Part shown: positions 1 to 7,778 of the stretch, piece by piece
How the letters are laid out: each line of letters opens with the position of its first letter
Numbering within the stretch: position 1 is the first letter of the stretch
Source: Boseongicola sp. SB0675_bin_26
Lineage (GTDB): Bacteria > Pseudomonadota > Alphaproteobacteria > Rhodobacterales > Rhodobacteraceae
Direction of reading: 5' to 3'
Length of the DNA stretch: 12,526 nt
Assembly (NCBI GenBank): GCA_009843725.1
Contig: VYCX01000435.1
Location: 1 to 12,526 of the forward strand
Made by a program: the position numbers and the translations under genes
Notes under the pieces: model-generated
Database searches by the model: none
What the model saw: the letters and a program-made list of their open reading frames with translations, nothing else
Told to the model about the DNA's origin: nothing

Positions 1-969
1 CTGCTGCACGTCTTCCGGCAACGAAGTCGAAAGCCCGTTCGGATAGACCAGGTCCGTGTTCAGTCCTTCCGGCTCGAGGAAGACCTGATGCGCGGACTTG
101 TCTGCGAATCGCACCACCTTGTCCTCAATGGACGGGCAGTATCTTGGCCCGACTCCCCCGATGTTCCCGCCGTACATTGCCGACCGGCCAAGGTTCTGCC
201 GGATGATGTCGTGCGTCCTCTCGTTGGTGCGCGTGATTCCGCAAGCGATCTGCCGTGCCGCCGCACGCTGCGTCAGAAACGAAAAGAACACGGGATTTTC
301 GTCGCTGGGCTGCATTTCAAGCCCGTCCCAGTCAATTGACGACGTGCGCAGCCGTGGAGGCGTTCCCGTTTTCAGCCGCCCGAGGGGCAGCCCGAATTCA
401 TCGATCCGCTCCGCCAGGGCCACCGACGGCGAGTCGCCAATCCGTCCGCCCGGGCGCGACGTGGTGCCGATATGGATCGTTCCGCGCAGGAAGGTTCCCG
501 TGGTCAGCACGGTCGCTGAGGCCTTGACCCTGGATCCGTCCGCAAGCACGACCCCCGCGACCCGGAACCCGTCCATGATGAAGTCCGTCACTTCGCCTTC
601 CAGAATGCCTATCTCTGGATGATCCGCAATTTCTGCAAGCATTGCAGCACGATAGAGTGCCCTGTCTGCTTGGGCTCGAGGCCCCTGGACCGCCGGGCCC
701 TTGCGACGGTTCAGAAGCCGGAACTGGATGCCTGCCCGGTCTGCCACGCGGCCCATGACCCCGTCGAGGGCATCGATTTCCCGTACAAGGTGCCCCTTGC
801 CCAGACCGCCGATCGCCGGGTTGCATGACATGACACCGATTCCGTCACGCGAAAGCGTGACAAGAATCACGCGCGCGCCCCTCCGCGCCGCAGCATGGGC
901 TGCATCCGCGCCGGCATGACCGCCGCCGACAACAACCACGACTGGCCGAGACTGTTTCACGTGAAACAC
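1..969 (-). CDS. mnmG: MnmG (GidA), tRNA U34 carboxymethylaminomethyl-modifying enzyme, partial (3' end outside window)
   Basis: This is the FAD-dependent partner of MnmE; together they install the 5-(carboxymethyl)aminomethyl group on wobble uridine 34 of certain tRNAs in the cytoplasm. About 323 N-terminal residues of a family usually near 620 are present, and the frame stays open to the window edge. Visible are the dinucleotide-binding motif GGGHAG near the N-terminus, the block [13 protein letters not shown], and the conserved stretches [18 protein letters not shown] and [20 protein letters not shown] place the start at the GTG at 967-969, giving MFHVKQ; as I recall, MFHVK-type N-termini are common for this protein in Rhodobacteraceae. 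An in-frame GTG at 958-960 is the alternative. Only 6 bases separate it from the mnmE stop, so the two are surely co-transcribed. No good Shine-Dalgarno is seen. The start region coincides with a perfect parS site. Confidence 0.97.
   Translation of the reverse strand, partial: MFHVKQSRPVVVVVGGGHAGADAAHAAARRGARVILVTLSRDGIGVMSCNPAIGGLGKGHLVREIDALDGVMGRVADRAGIQFRLLNRRKGPAVQGPRAQADRALYRAAMLAEIADHPEIGILEGEVTDFIMDGFRVAGVVLADGSRVKASATVLTTGTFLRGTIHIGTTSRPGGRIGDSPSVALAERIDEFGLPLGRLKTGTPPRLRTSSIDWDGLEMQPSDENPVFFSFLTQRAAARQIACGITRTNERTHDIIRQNLGRSAMYGGNIGGVGPRYCPSIEDKVVRFADKSAHQVFLEPEGLNTDLVYPNGLSTSLPEDVQQ
953..968. other. parS centromere-like site (ParB binding)
   Basis: The 16 bases TGTTTCACGTGAAACA form a perfect palindrome and match the well-known bacterial parS consensus TGTTNCACGTGAAACA at every position. 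ParB binds such sites near the origin to segregate the chromosome. The site lies inside the first codons of mnmG and in the 6-base gap after mnmE. In alphaproteobacteria parA and parB usually lie just beyond mnmG and rsmG, which would be off the left edge here. Confidence 0.92.
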
Positions 970-975
970 CGTTTG

Positions 976-2265
976 TTACTTGCCAATGCAAAAATTGGCG
1001 AAGATGTCGTCTAGTATATGCTCGACATCCACGCGCCCGGCAAGGGAATCGAGCGCCCGGATTGCCGAACGAACCTCTTCGGCGGCAATTTCTGCCAGGT
1101 CCGCCTCGCTTCTCAGCTGGATTGCTGCACGCTGCAGCGATTCAACCGCTCCTTTCATCGCTGTGCGATGGCGCTCCCGGATGGCCAGCCCCGCCGTGCC
1201 TGCCCGCGATTCAAGCCGGGTTCCGATCTCGTCCACCAGCCAGTCAAGTCCTGCCCCGGTCTTCGCCGAAAAGTCCCCTTCGCAAATGTCCGCCTTCGGA
1301 ACGGCAAGAATGTCGTCACCCTGGGGTTCCATTGTCGGTTCTGCAGCGCGGCATTCCGTGAGAATTACGCGAAGGTCCGCCTGTTCCGCTCGGACACGCG
1401 CCTTCGCGACTCCAAGCATCTCGATTTCGTTGCGCCCTTCTCGAAGTCCGGCCGTATCCAGTACCGTGACGGGCAGCCCCCGAAGGTCCATTCTCACCTC
1501 GATGACATCACGTGTCGTGCCGGCGATGTCCGACGTGATTGCCGCTTCCCGGCCTGCCAACGCATTCAGCAACGTCGATTTTCCCACGTTTGGAGGCCCG
1601 ACAATCGCGACCTCGAAGCCGTCACGAATGCGCTCCGCAATTCCGGTGCCCGCGCTTTCCTTCTGAAGATCCGAAATGACGTCCGCCACCAGTTCCCCAA
1701 CCTCCGGCCTCACGTCTGCAGGCACGTCCTCATCAGCAAAGTCGATCGTCGCCTCAAGCAACGCGGCCGCCCTGACGAGCTTTGACCGCCAGCCGGCCGC
1801 CCGCGCTCCTAGGGCGCCCGAAAGGACCCGGAGCGCCTGTCTGCGCTGCGCTTCGGTCTCTGCCTCGATGAGGTCGGAGAGACCTTCGACCTGGGCAAGA
1901 TCAAGGCGTTCGTTCTCCAGCGCGCGCCGCGTGAACTCTCCCGGCTCCGCGAGCCTGTGCCCGGGCTGATCGCCGAGAGCGCGCAAGATCGCATCCACTG
2001 CCGCCAACGAACCATGCAAGTGAAGTTCGGCAACATCCTCACCTGTAAAGCTGTTCGGTCCTGGAAGCCAAAGGACGAGTGCTTCGTCCAGCATGGCCTC
2101 GCCATCCGAAAGAGTCCGGAAAGAAGCACGTCGCGGCCGCGGCCGGCCACCGGTCAACCGGTCAAGGGCCGTTCCTGCATCGGGACCGGAAAGCCGTACT
2201 ACCGCAACGCCGGACTTTCCCCGGGCGCTGCTGAGGGCAAAAATTGTATGGCCATGATTAACCAT
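976..2265 (-). CDS. mnmE: MnmE (TrmE), tRNA modification GTPase
   Basis: MnmE is the GTPase half of the MnmEG complex that modifies wobble uridine 34 in tRNA. The 429-residue protein shows the whole family layout: an N-terminal tetrahydrofolate-binding domain (about 1-120, with [14 protein letters not shown] at 73-86), a helical domain, an inserted G domain (about 215-350), and the C-terminal CIGK box (426-429) carrying the conserved cysteine. In the G domain, G1 is GPPNVGKS (223-230), G2 lies in [10 protein letters not shown] (244-253), G3 is DTAG (270-273) and G5 is SAKTG (333-337). G4 is unusual: PKAD (323-326) where NKxD is normal. The start is the only ATG that fits the family N-terminus. 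It follows rho by 18 bases with no clear Shine-Dalgarno, so it probably depends on upstream translation. mnmG follows 6 bases downstream. Confidence 0.97.
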   Translation of the reverse strand: MVNHGHTIFALSSARGKSGVAVVRLSGPDAGTALDRLTGGRPRPRRASFRTLSDGEAMLDEALVLWLPGPNSFTGEDVAELHLHGSLAAVDAILRALGDQPGHRLAEPGEFTRRALENERLDLAQVEGLSDLIEAETEAQRRQALRVLSGALGARAAGWRSKLVRAAALLEATIDFADEDVPADVRPEVGELVADVISDLQKESAGTGIAERIRDGFEVAIVGPPNVGKSTLLNALAGREAAITSDIAGTTRDVIEVRMDLRGLPVTVLDTAGLREGRNEIEMLGVAKARVRAEQADLRVILTECRAAEPTMEPQGDDILAVPKADICEGDFSAKTGAGLDWLVDEIGTRLESRAGTAGLAIRERHRTAMKGAVESLQRAAIQLRSEADLAEIAAEEVRSAIRALDSLAGRVDVEHILDDIFANFCIGK

Positions 2266-2283
2266 TTGAAATAAAACATGAAA

Positions 2284-3552
2284 TCACGCATTCATCGAGT
2301 CAAAGAACTCCGAATTGGATTTCGTTTGCTTAAGCTTCGACAGCAGGAACTCGATGGCGTCCGTTGTGCCCATCGGGTTGAGAATCCGTCTCAGCACGAA
2401 GGTCTTCTGCAAATCGTTCTTGTCGACCAGCAGGTCTTCCTTCCTGGTGCCGGACTTGAGAATGTCCATTGCGGGATAGACGCGCTTGTCGGCCACTTTC
2501 CGGTCCAGGACGATCTCGCTGTTGCCCGTTCCTTTGAACTCCTCGAAGATCACCTCGTCCATCCGGCTGCCGGTCTCAACGAGCGCCGTTGCAATGATGG
2601 TCAGGGACCCGCCCTCCTCGATGTTTCTTGCCGCGCCAAAGAACCGTTTCGGACGCTGCAATGCATTGGCGTCAACGCCTCCCGTCAAGACTTTCCCGGA
2701 CGACGGCACAACGGTGTTGAACGCGCGTCCAAGGCGGGTGATCGAGTCGAGCAGGATCACGACATCCCTCTTGTGCTCAACCAGGCGCTTGGCCTTCTCG
2801 ATCACCATGTCGCTCACCGCGACATGGCGGCTGGCAGGCTCGTCGAAAGTCGACGAAATCACTTCGCCCTTCACCGACCTCTGCATGTCGGTCACCTCCT
2901 CGGGGCGCTCATCGATCAGCAGGACGATCAGGTAGCATTCGGGATGATTGGTTTCGATCGAATGCGCTATGTTCTGAAGAATCACGGTCTTTCCGGTACG
3001 AGGCGGTGCCACGATCAACGACCTTTGGCCCTTTCCTATCGGTGCAACAAGGTCGATGACCCGGGCGGACCTGTCCTTGATCGTTGGATCCTCGATCTCC
3101 ATTGTCAGCCGCTCATCCGGGTACAGCGGCGTGAGATTGTCGAAACTTACCTTGTGCCGCGCCTTTTCTGGTTCCTCGAAATTGATCTTTTCCACCTTTG
3201 TCATTGCGAAGTACCGCTCGCTGTCGTTTGGTTCGCGAATGACGCCTTCCACCGTGTCGCCTGTACGCAACGCGAACTGGCGGATCATATCGGGCGAAAC
3301 GTAGATGTCGTCCGGCCCAGGCAGGTAGTTTGCTTCCGGTGACCGCAGGAAACCGAAACCGTCCTGGAGAACCTCCAGGACGCCGTCGCCACCGATCGTC
3401 CAGTCCTCGTCCGCACGTTCCTTCAGGATCGAGAACATCATCTCGCCCTTGCGCATCGTTGACGCGTTCTCGATTTCCAGGTCCTCAGCGAGGTCCAGCA
3501 GCTCTTTCGGAGACTTGGACTTGAGTTCGGAAAGATTGAGACGATGAGTCAT
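2284..3552 (-). CDS. rho: Transcription termination factor Rho
   Basis: Rho is the hexameric RNA helicase that ends transcription on untranslated RNA. The 422 residues match the usual length. The N-terminal domain (about 1-45) is followed by the cold-shock-like RNA-binding domain with the RNP motif DGFGFLR (64-70), then the RecA-like motor. Visible motor motifs are [17 protein letters not shown] with the Walker A lysine at 188, the Walker B strand DVVILLDS (263-270) followed by ITRLGRAFN, the Q-loop region [21 protein letters not shown], and the R-loop neighbourhood [10 protein letters not shown]. The start ATG has a Shine-Dalgarno-like GAAAGG about 8 bases upstream. rho lies between hemJ and mnmE on the same strand and appears to have its own promoter in the 123-base gap before it. 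Confidence 0.98.
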   Translation of the reverse strand: MTHRLNLSELKSKSPKELLDLAEDLEIENASTMRKGEMMFSILKERADEDWTIGGDGVLEVLQDGFGFLRSPEANYLPGPDDIYVSPDMIRQFALRTGDTVEGVIREPNDSERYFAMTKVEKINFEEPEKARHKVSFDNLTPLYPDERLTMEIEDPTIKDRSARVIDLVAPIGKGQRSLIVAPPRTGKTVILQNIAHSIETNHPECYLIVLLIDERPEEVTDMQRSVKGEVISSTFDEPASRHVAVSDMVIEKAKRLVEHKRDVVILLDSITRLGRAFNTVVPSSGKVLTGGVDANALQRPKRFFGAARNIEEGGSLTIIATALVETGSRMDEVIFEEFKGTGNSEIVLDRKVADKRVYPAMDILKSGTRKEDLLVDKNDLQKTFVLRRILNPMGTTDAIEFLLSKLKQTKSNSEFFDSMNA

Positions 3553-3614
3553 GACAATGCCTTTCGGACATCCGCGGCGCGAACGGAAGGAAGCAGGATT
3601 GCAGAATTGCCCAT

Positions 3615-3631
3615 GGTGTCAGGACGACACC
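3615..3631. promoter_or_regulatory. Hairpin in the rho leader
   Basis: GGTGTC and GACACC form a perfect 6-bp stem around the 5-base loop AGGAC. If the promoter candidate at 3641-3669 is right, this hairpin lies at the very 5' end of the rho transcript. It could stabilise the leader or take part in rho autoregulation, but the role is inferred. Confidence 0.35.
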
Positions 3632-3640
3632 CGCAACGCG

Positions 3641-3669
3641 TAACTAGTCACGACCGAGTGCCGAGTCAA
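3641..3669 (-). promoter_or_regulatory. Sigma-70-type promoter candidate for rho
   Basis: On the minus strand TTGACT (-35, 3664-3669) is followed after exactly 17 bases by TAGTTA (-10, 3641-3646). It lies just past the hemJ stop and points at rho, predicting a leader of roughly 80 bases. The -35 is close to consensus and the -10 moderately so. Confidence 0.5.
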
Positions 3670-3675
3670 CAATCG

Positions 3676-4125
3676 TCAGAACTTGAGCACAACCGAAAGG
3701 ACGATGACGATCATCAGGACCGTTGGCACCTCGTTCATCAACCGGTAGTCCCGGCCCGTCAACGCATCCGTTCCCGTTTCGAGCGTCTTGCGCCTCTGCG
3801 CCAGCCAATGATGAAACCAGGTCATGGCAAGAACGGCCGCGGCCTTCGACCACGGCCAGATTTGCGACCAGTCGACAATTCCCGGAACAAACAGCAACGA
3901 AAGGCCAAAGACCCACGTCGCAATCATGGCAGGATTCATGATGATACGCAAAAGCCGCCGTTCCATCATGACGAAGAGATCATGTCTTTCGCCGGTGCAG
4001 CATGCCTGCTCAACATGATGTACGAAGAGACGAGGAAGATACAAGAGGCCTGCCATCCATGAAATGACCGAGATGACATGAAAGGCTTTCAGCCAAGGGT
4101 ACATGAACACCGGCACTTCAAGCAT
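3676..4125 (-). CDS. hemJ: HemJ-type protoporphyrinogen oxidase, membrane protein
   Basis: HemJ (UPF0093 family) oxidises protoporphyrinogen IX to protoporphyrin IX in the inner membrane, in the late steps of haem synthesis. The 149-residue product has about four hydrophobic segments (roughly 13-31, 63-80, 93-108 and 132-147). It carries the family blocks WLKAFHVISVISWMAGLLYLPRLFVHH with the conserved histidine (16), and WSKAAAVL with a conserved lysine (94). I chose the ATG at 4125 because GGAGA lies about 8 bases upstream and the family N-terminus begins here; an ATG 11 codons further upstream lacks both supports. In many alphaproteobacteria hemE also sits next to the origin; here hemJ is the gene next to the gene-free region and hemE is absent from the window. 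Confidence 0.92.
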   Translation of the reverse strand: MLEVPVFMYPWLKAFHVISVISWMAGLLYLPRLFVHHVEQACCTGERHDLFVMMERRLLRIIMNPAMIATWVFGLSLLFVPGIVDWSQIWPWSKAAAVLAMTWFHHWLAQRRKTLETGTDALTGRDYRLMNEVPTVLMIVIVLSVVLKF

Positions 4126-4232
4126 TCGTCTTCTCCGACAGGACTGGCTTTCAAACAAAGATTAAGGATTAAAGAGGGTTGTGGTGGTAGTAAGGCATGG
4201 GGGCAAGTGGAATTCCTGACATATGGCCGAAC

Positions 4233-4241
4233 TTATGCACA
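4233..4241 (+). promoter_or_regulatory. DnaA box TTATGCACA
   Basis: This is a perfect match to the DnaA box consensus TTATNCACA, in the proposed origin. Confidence 0.65.
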
Positions 4242-4377
4242 CGGCTTTATGTCGTGTCGTTTCATCGGCACGAATTGTGGAGGCATCGTGTTTCATGCAT
4301 TGAAAAGAACCTCTTACCGTGTTCCTGGTGTTTTGCAATGTTGTGGAGCGCTATGGGAAAGGCCTTGGAAAAAAGGG

Positions 4378-4386
4378 TTGTCCACA
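4378..4386 (+). promoter_or_regulatory. Weak DnaA box TTGTCCACA
   Basis: It differs from TTATCCACA at one position. Weaker boxes of this kind accompany strong ones in alphaproteobacterial origins. Confidence 0.45.
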
Positions 4387-4523
4387 TCCAGTGGCAGCCG
4401 GGTTTCCACGGTGGACAGATCTTGCATGAGATGGGCCGGCGTGATCAAGAAGGGAACCAAGGTCGTTCCTCAGGCGATTCCAGCCGGATTCCGACCGGAA
4501 CATGCGGCAAGACTTGCACAGAG

Positions 4524-4532
4524 TTATCCACA
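4524..4532 (+). promoter_or_regulatory. DnaA box TTATCCACA touching the maf start codon
   Basis: This is the perfect strong DnaA box. Its last base is the A of the chosen maf ATG, so bound DnaA would cover the start of the maf operon message region. Confidence 0.7.
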
Positions 4533-5131
4533 TGCCTGACCGATTGATTCTTGCTTCCGGTTCGGATGCACGTGCAGAAATGTTGCGTCGGGCAGCCGTT
4601 GCCTTTGACGTCACTCCGGCACGGATCGATGAAGATGCAGCCAGGGCCGGACTTCAGGCCGAGGGTGCAAGCGCTCGGGACATTGCTGATGCGCTTGCGG
4701 AGGCGAAGGCGCGAAAGGTCTCGGCAAAACACCCGGAAGCGCTTGTTTTGGGCGCCGATCAAGTGCTTGAGTTCGATGGAAGGATTCTCTCTAAGCCGGA
4801 AACCAAGGCAGACGCGGTCCGGCAACTGACGTCGATGCGGGGCGCAGGCCACAAGCTCCATTCAGCTGCAGTCATCTGCGAGAACTCGCGTCCGGTCTGG
4901 CGGCATGTTGGCTTGGCACGTCTGAACATGGCGACCCGCTCGAACGCCTGGATTGCGAATTACGTCGACCGGAAGTGGGACCATGTCCGACGCTCCGTCG
5001 GCGCTTACCGGATTGAGGACGAAGGCGTCCGTCTCTTTTCCCGCATCGACGGCGATCATTTTGTCGTTCTTGGGCTCCCGCTGCTGGAAGTCTTGTCCTA
5101 TTTGACGTTGCGAGGCACGTTGCCGTCATGA
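4532..5131 (+). CDS. maf: Maf-family nucleotide pyrophosphatase
   Basis: Maf proteins hydrolyse non-canonical or modified nucleoside triphosphates to monophosphates, a house-cleaning role in the cytoplasm. The 199-residue product shows LILASGSDARAEMLRR at the N-terminus, GADQVL with the catalytic aspartate (76), SVGAYRIEDEG and the C-terminal block VVLGLPLLEVLSYL. GADQ resembles the YceF-type (7-methyl-GTP) branch more than GADT of the YhdE type; that subtype call is an inference. The ATG at 4532 fits the family start; an upstream ATG at 4502 would add ten residues without family support. Only a weak GAG lies about 8 bases upstream. It is the first gene of the maf-aroE-coaE-dnaQ operon and overlaps aroE by 4 bases (ATGA). 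Confidence 0.94.
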   Translation: MPDRLILASGSDARAEMLRRAAVAFDVTPARIDEDAARAGLQAEGASARDIADALAEAKARKVSAKHPEALVLGADQVLEFDGRILSKPETKADAVRQLTSMRGAGHKLHSAAVICENSRPVWRHVGLARLNMATRSNAWIANYVDRKWDHVRRSVGAYRIEDEGVRLFSRIDGDHFVVLGLPLLEVLSYLTLRGTLPS

Positions 5132-5964
5132 CGTCTCAAGACCGGATTCCTCTTGCTGGCGTAATCGGCACGCCAGTGGCCCATTCGAAGTCGCCTCGGA
5201 TATTTCGGCACTGGCTGACGCGTTTCGGCATCCAGGGCCACTACATCCCGATGGATGTTGCGGAGCAGGATCTGGAAACTGCCATCCGTGCGCTTCCAAG
5301 GCTTGGATTCGTTGGCGTGAACGTCACGATCCCGCACAAGGAGCATGTCCTCGAAGTCGCAGATGTGGTGTCAGACCGTGCAGCGTTGACAGGTTCCGCG
5401 AACACGCTTGCATTTCGTGACGATGGCATGGTCCATGCAGACAGCACGGACGGCCATGGCTTCATGGAGAGCCTGCGCAGCAGCGCTCCTGGCTGGAGTC
5501 CCGGGCAAGGGCCCGTCGCGATCCTCGGTGCCGGCGGTGCCGCGCGCGCCGTCGTCGCATCGCTCCTGAACGCCGGAGCCGAGGAAATCCGGCTGTCAAA
5601 CCGCACGCGGGCGCGAAGCGAGATCTTGAGAAAGGAATTCGGGGCCAAGATTCGGGTTCACGACTGGAGCAAGGCCGGCGACATGCTGAAGGGCGCAAGG
5701 ACGGTTGTGAACGCAACGTCTCTTGGCATGGTTGGCCACGACAAGCTGCAGGTGCCGCTTCGCCATCTTTCGGGAGACGCAGTCGTAACCGACCTGGTCT
5801 ATGCGCCGCTCGAAACGGAGTTTCTTGCGCAAGCGCGCCGGATCGGATGCCAGCCGGTCGATGGTCTCGGAATGCTCCTGTTTCAGGCCGCACCGGGATT
5901 CGAGCGCTGGTTCGGAATTGCGCCGCATGTTGACGACCAGTTGCGGCAGGCGGTTCTTTCGTGA
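5128..5964 (+). CDS. aroE: Shikimate dehydrogenase
   Basis: AroE reduces 3-dehydroshikimate to shikimate with NADPH in the aromatic amino acid pathway. The 278 residues are full length. The substrate-binding N-terminal domain shows SKS (20-22), NVTIPHK with the catalytic lysine (71), ANT (91-93) and DSTDGHGF with the catalytic aspartate (108). The Rossmann domain shows GAGGAARAV (134-142) and SNRTRAR (157-163), the arginines being typical of NADP preference. The C-terminal block [19 protein letters not shown] is also intact, with glutamine 253. The start overlaps the maf stop by 4 bases and the stop overlaps the coaE start by 4 bases, so translation of the three is likely coupled. Confidence 0.97.
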   Translation: MTSQDRIPLAGVIGTPVAHSKSPRIFRHWLTRFGIQGHYIPMDVAEQDLETAIRALPRLGFVGVNVTIPHKEHVLEVADVVSDRAALTGSANTLAFRDDGMVHADSTDGHGFMESLRSSAPGWSPGQGPVAILGAGGAARAVVASLLNAGAEEIRLSNRTRARSEILRKEFGAKIRVHDWSKAGDMLKGARTVVNATSLGMVGHDKLQVPLRHLSGDAVVTDLVYAPLETEFLAQARRIGCQPVDGLGMLLFQAAPGFERWFGIAPHVDDQLRQAVLS

Positions 5965-6593
5965 CCCGTCCGACGGTCATCGGGCTCACGGGGTCCATTG
6001 GCATGGGCAAGACAACAACGGCAAGGATGTTCCGGGAGGCCGGGGTCCCGACCTGGGATGCTGATTCCGCAGTGCATCGTCTTTACAAGGACGGTGGTTC
6101 GGCTGTTGGGCCGATAGGGTCCCTCAATAGCGAAGTGATCCGCGACGGCGCGGTTGACCGTACAGCGCTTTCTGACTGGATAGCCCGGGACAATGCCGCG
6201 TTGGACAGAATTGAGAGCATCGTTCATCCACTTGTGCGCGCCGACCGCGAGAAGTTCGTCCGAAATGCAGCCGGGCCGGTGGTGCTTGTCGACATTCCCC
6301 TTCTCTTCGAGACTGGCGCGGAAGGGAGCGTGGACATCGTCGTCGTCGCATCAGTGCCCGAGGAGATGCAACGCGAGCGCGTCCTGGCTCGCCCGGGATG
6401 GACGAAAGAGAAGTTCGAGCAGATCAGGTCCCGACAGATGCCAGACGCCGAAAAGCGCCGCCGTGCGGATTACGTGATCGAAACGGCCACGCTTGAAGCC
6501 GCTCGCAAGTCTGTCCATGATGTCCTGGGGCAGATCAGGGCTGGGCAGGCACATGAGGGAAATTGTCCTCGACACCGAGACGACAGGTCTTGA
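5961..6593 (+). CDS. coaE: Dephospho-CoA kinase
   Basis: CoaE phosphorylates the ribose 3'-hydroxyl of dephospho-CoA, the last step of coenzyme A synthesis. The 210-residue product shows the P-loop GSIGMGKT (11-18), the block [11 protein letters not shown] (32-42), the DIPLLFETG motif (111-119), the lid region with [15 protein letters not shown] and [18 protein letters not shown]. The start is GTG at 5961, inside a GTGA overlap with the aroE stop. The 3' end overlaps dnaQ by 41 bases, which accounts for the unconserved, arginine-rich last dozen residues. Confidence 0.96.
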   Translation: MTRPTVIGLTGSIGMGKTTTARMFREAGVPTWDADSAVHRLYKDGGSAVGPIGSLNSEVIRDGAVDRTALSDWIARDNAALDRIESIVHPLVRADREKFVRNAAGPVVLVDIPLLFETGAEGSVDIVVVASVPEEMQRERVLARPGWTKEKFEQIRSRQMPDAEKRRRADYVIETATLEAARKSVHDVLGQIRAGQAHEGNCPRHRDDRS

Positions 6594-7245
6594 TCCGGAC
6601 TCTGGCGACCGCATCGTCGAGATCGGTGCAGTGGAGCTGCTTGGGCACGTACCGACGGGAAGCACGTATCACCAGTACATAAATCCGGAGCGCAAAGTGC
6701 CCAAGGAGGCAGTCGATGTGCATGGCCTCACCGACGACTTTCTGCGCGACAAGCCTTCATTTGGCGCAATTGCACAGGATTTCCTGGCGTTCATAGGCGA
6801 TGCGAATCTGGTCATCCACAATGCAGCATTCGACGTGAAGTTCCTGAACGCGGAACTCCGCTGGCTGGCCCTTCCGCAAATTGACAGCGGGCGAACGGTC
6901 GACACTCTCGAAATCGCCCGAAGGAAATTCCCAGGCTCGCCCGCGTCACTTGATGCCCTGTGCCGGCGCTTCGGGATCGACAATTCGAAGCGGACCCTGC
7001 ATGGGGCGCTGCTCGACAGCGAAATCCTGGCGGAACTCTATCTCGAGCTGATCGGCGGCAGGCAACCGGACCTGCTGCTTGCCACCAAGGACGAAGCGAC
7101 AGTTGCGACCGAAGCGGGCGAACAGTGGCGACCGGGGCCTCGGCCTGTGCGGCTTGGATCGCGTGTGACGCCTGAGGAAGAGAAGGCCCACGCTGAACTC
7201 GTGACCAGGCTGGGCGAAGGTTCGGTCTGGCAACGGCTCAGTTAG
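6553..7245 (+). CDS. dnaQ: DNA polymerase III epsilon subunit (3'-5' proofreading exonuclease)
   Basis: DnaQ is the proofreading exonuclease of the replicative polymerase. The 230-residue protein has all three exonuclease motifs of the DEDDh type: DTETTG (7-12), HNAAFD (89-94), and HGALLD (150-155) with the catalytic histidine and aspartate. QPDLLL (171-176), just after the catalytic domain, sits where the beta-clamp-binding motif of epsilon is expected. The start at 6553 gives the family N-terminus [12 protein letters not shown] and has GGCAGG just upstream; an upstream in-frame ATG at 6493 would add 20 unsupported residues. It starts inside coaE and ends convergently, overlapping the last 8 bases of secB. 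Confidence 0.96.
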   Translation: MREIVLDTETTGLDPDSGDRIVEIGAVELLGHVPTGSTYHQYINPERKVPKEAVDVHGLTDDFLRDKPSFGAIAQDFLAFIGDANLVIHNAAFDVKFLNAELRWLALPQIDSGRTVDTLEIARRKFPGSPASLDALCRRFGIDNSKRTLHGALLDSEILAELYLELIGGRQPDLLLATKDEATVATEAGEQWRPGPRPVRLGSRVTPEEEKAHAELVTRLGEGSVWQRLS

Positions 7246-7738
7246 CCGGCGTTTCCGCGTCCCCGGATTCCTTCTGTTGCTGCTTGAGCCGCTCCCTGTA
7301 GAGCGTGACAAAGTCTATGATGTCCAGGTTCAACGGCGGGAACCCGCCATCCCGGGTCATGTCGCTGACGATCCGGCGCACGAACGGGAACATCATGCGC
7401 GGGCACTCGATCATCAGGAACGGATGCAGCTGTTCGGTGGCGATGTTCTTGATCTGGAACAGTCCCACGTATTCAAGTTCCAGCAGAAACAGGACATCGT
7501 CGCTGTTCTTGTCTTTCGAGGTTATGCTGTACTTGGACGCAACCTCGAACCTGTCGTCATCTCCGACCTTCCGCGGATCGATCGTTACCTGCGCCTGAAA
7601 GTCTGGCCGGACTTCCGCATTTACGGGTTTTCGCGTGACGATGTTCTCGAATGACAGGTCGCGAATGAACTGCCCGAGAACCTTCATTTGCGGAACCTGT
7701 GGCTCCTGCGGTGCCGAACCGTTCCTTTTCTTGGTCAT
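7238..7738 (-). CDS. secB: SecB, protein-export chaperone
   Basis: SecB holds preproteins unfolded and hands them to SecA for export through SecYEG. The 166-residue product matches the usual length and carries the core blocks [12 protein letters not shown] (21-32), [12 protein letters not shown] (85-96), and the strongly conserved [21 protein letters not shown] (112-132) with [11 protein letters not shown] after it. The ATG at 7738 is preceded by GGAG about 9 bases upstream; the longer upstream frame is not conserved. It lies 40 bases after fxsA on the same strand, so the two are probably co-transcribed. Its stop codon region overlaps the end of dnaQ on the other strand. Confidence 0.96.
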   Translation of the reverse strand: MTKKRNGSAPQEPQVPQMKVLGQFIRDLSFENIVTRKPVNAEVRPDFQAQVTIDPRKVGDDDRFEVASKYSITSKDKNSDDVLFLLELEYVGLFQIKNIATEQLHPFLMIECPRMMFPFVRRIVSDMTRDGGFPPLNLDIIDFVTLYRERLKQQQKESGDAETPAN

Positions 7739-7778
7739 TTGCGGACTCCGTGGCAGCCTTGAGATCTGCAGGGCTCTA

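Larger units (their letters stand above)
4126..4531. other. Probable chromosomal replication origin (oriC), gene-free region
   Basis: This 406-base gap holds no convincing gene. It contains two consensus DnaA boxes TTATNCACA (4233-4241 and, ending on the maf start, 4524-4532), a one-mismatch box (4378-4386), and three further TGTGG cores on the opposite strand (4180-4184, 4276-4280, 4342-4346). An AT-rich patch at 4150-4174 (about 76% AT by my count) next to hemJ could be the unwinding element. GATTC occurs at 4476, 4487 and, just inside maf, at 4546; GANTC is the CcrM methylation site of alphaproteobacteria. Short dyads occur at 4405-4415 and 4489-4500. Genes on both sides are transcribed away from it. 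In Caulobacter the origin lies in the equivalent neighbourhood, near hemE and the maf-aroE-coaE-dnaQ genes. Promoters for hemJ and maf must also lie here, but I could not pick clear ones. Confidence 0.75.

Noticed and set aside
2258..2265. TTAACCAT, a CtrA half-site, at the mnmE start
   Set aside because: It lacks the paired TTAA half-site and lies on the first codons of mnmE, so chance is the simpler reading.
2278..3342. 354-codon plus-strand frame opposite rho
   Set aside because: It is antisense to an intact, unmistakable rho; its composition is that of a mirror frame.
4161..4172. Two TTAA copies as a CtrA site in the origin candidate
   Set aside because: They are spaced by 3 bases, not the 7 of the CtrA consensus.
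4078..4547. Plus-strand open frames of 116 and 153 codons across the hemJ-maf gap
   Set aside because: They overlap the hemJ start region, have no ribosome binding site or recognisable motif, and fall in the origin candidate.
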